From the NCBI GenBank assembly GCA_031401035.1, contig JANNRA010000094.1, positions 1 to 34,829 on the forward strand: DNA of 34,829 nucleotides. Reading direction: 5' to 3'. Positions 34,498 through 34,829 of the stretch are shown piece by piece. Below the pieces are notes generated by a model, which searched no databases, was not told the DNA's origin, and saw only the letters and a list, made by a program, of their open reading frames with translations. A program made the translations under genes and the position numbers. Numbering within the stretch: position 1 is the first letter of the stretch; every line of letters begins with the position of its first letter. The DNA is from JANNRA01 sp031401035 (GTDB lineage: Bacteria; Desulfobacterota; Binatia; HRBIN30; CADEER01).

Positions 34498-34829
34498 CTA
34501 CCCATCTCCGCGTCCGCGTGCGGCTCTCAGCGCTACTTCAAGTGACATGCCAGTCGCTGCACAATGCGACGGCGAAGAGGACTGGGCGATTTCGACCCCC
34601 TGGGGGTGTCGAGACCTGGACGTTCCAGGGGGGAAGTGGCAGCGGAACGTGCTCTGGGTGGAGGCGGCGTGGTCGGCATCGCCCACCGCCCCGGGGCCCT
34701 GCGTCTTCGCCGTCGAGGGCGCCCCCCCGTGGGCGCCTGTTGCAGTGGACGTGGCGCCCCCATTCAACCGGCGCGCACGGGGGGCGCCCTCGACGGCGAA
34801 GACGCAGAGCCCGGGGCGGTGGGCGATGC
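34498..34829. repeat. Large terminal palindrome at the window edge
   Basis: Arms of about 55 bp run from 34676-34731 and 34776-34829, from GCATCGCCCACCGCCCCGGG to its inverted copy at the last base, with one indel and a few mismatches. The inner part (GAGGGCGCC...GGCGCCTGTTGCA) belongs to the GGAGGGCGCC hairpin family, here extended with a second arm sequence ending TGCGTCTTCGCCGTCGAGG. The 34498-34675 stretch between it and the kinase-like gene has no gene; the kinase promoter must lie here. Ending exactly on a palindrome suggests an assembly break. Confidence 0.8.

Overview
The window is GC-rich bacterial chromosomal DNA from a respiring aerobe with a large acyl-CoA-degrading repertoire. 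Features that recall uncultured soil and freshwater lineages once filed under Deltaproteobacteria (Binatota/Binatia-like) are a caa3-type oxidase, several divergent acyl-CoA dehydrogenases, a MerB-like protein, a SufR-type Rrf2 gene heading sufBCDSUT, and a secreted protein with a threonine/alanine repeat linker. The lineage is inference; no rRNA or tRNA gene was recognised. Both ends of the window lie in or near hairpin repeats of one family, so it may be a contig broken at repeats.

Layout. 0.1-3.4 kb (minus): coxB-coxA-coxC, a cytochrome oxidase with a cytochrome c domain fused to subunit II. 3.5-6.7 kb (minus): gnd, pgl, rpiA and a ROK sugar kinase, i.e. oxidative pentose phosphate genes without zwf. 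6.9-7.7 kb (minus): fdhD. 7.8-11.9 kb (plus): a crotonase, a MerB-like protein and two adjacent acyl-CoA dehydrogenases that look like a catalytic and a non-catalytic subunit. 12.0-12.7 kb: a secreted Cys-rich protein. 13.0-14.2 kb (minus): an ACAD10/11-like dehydrogenase. 14.3-15.7 kb: a decayed VapBC-like pair and an intact MazEF pair.

15.7-23.9 kb is an accessory region. It holds glycosyltransferases (GT4, GT-C, GT2), a polysaccharide-deacetylase-like protein, two broken methyltransferases, an acyl-CoA dehydrogenase tail and an IS91-type transposase remnant. Three same-orientation copies of a ~115-bp repeat (A) and two copies of a 31-bp repeat (B) divide it into cassette-like blocks. One A copy lies just downstream of the transposase remnant, so repeat A may be the terminus of a rolling-circle element that moved surface-polysaccharide genes.

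24.0-24.7 kb encodes a PlsC acyltransferase. 24.8-31.4 kb is a complete SUF Fe-S assembly operon, sufR(rrf2)-sufB-C-D-S-U-T, with a promoter and palindrome before sufR. 31.4-33.0 kb (minus) encodes a thiolase-fold protein and a DUF35 protein resembling the Ltp2/ChsH2 retro-aldolase pair. 33.1-34.5 kb encodes an unusual sensor-kinase-like protein whose ATPase-like domain is N-terminal and whose two H-box domains follow it.

A pervasive feature is a set of long near-perfect hairpins in the gaps between genes, including inside operons (coxB/coxA, gnd/pgl, ACAD/ACAD, sufB/sufC, sufU/sufT, kinase/thiolase). They fall into a GGAGGCACGGAG / GCGAAGGCGCGAAG family and a GGAGGGCGCC...GGCGCCTG family, plus a single 37-bp-arm palindrome.
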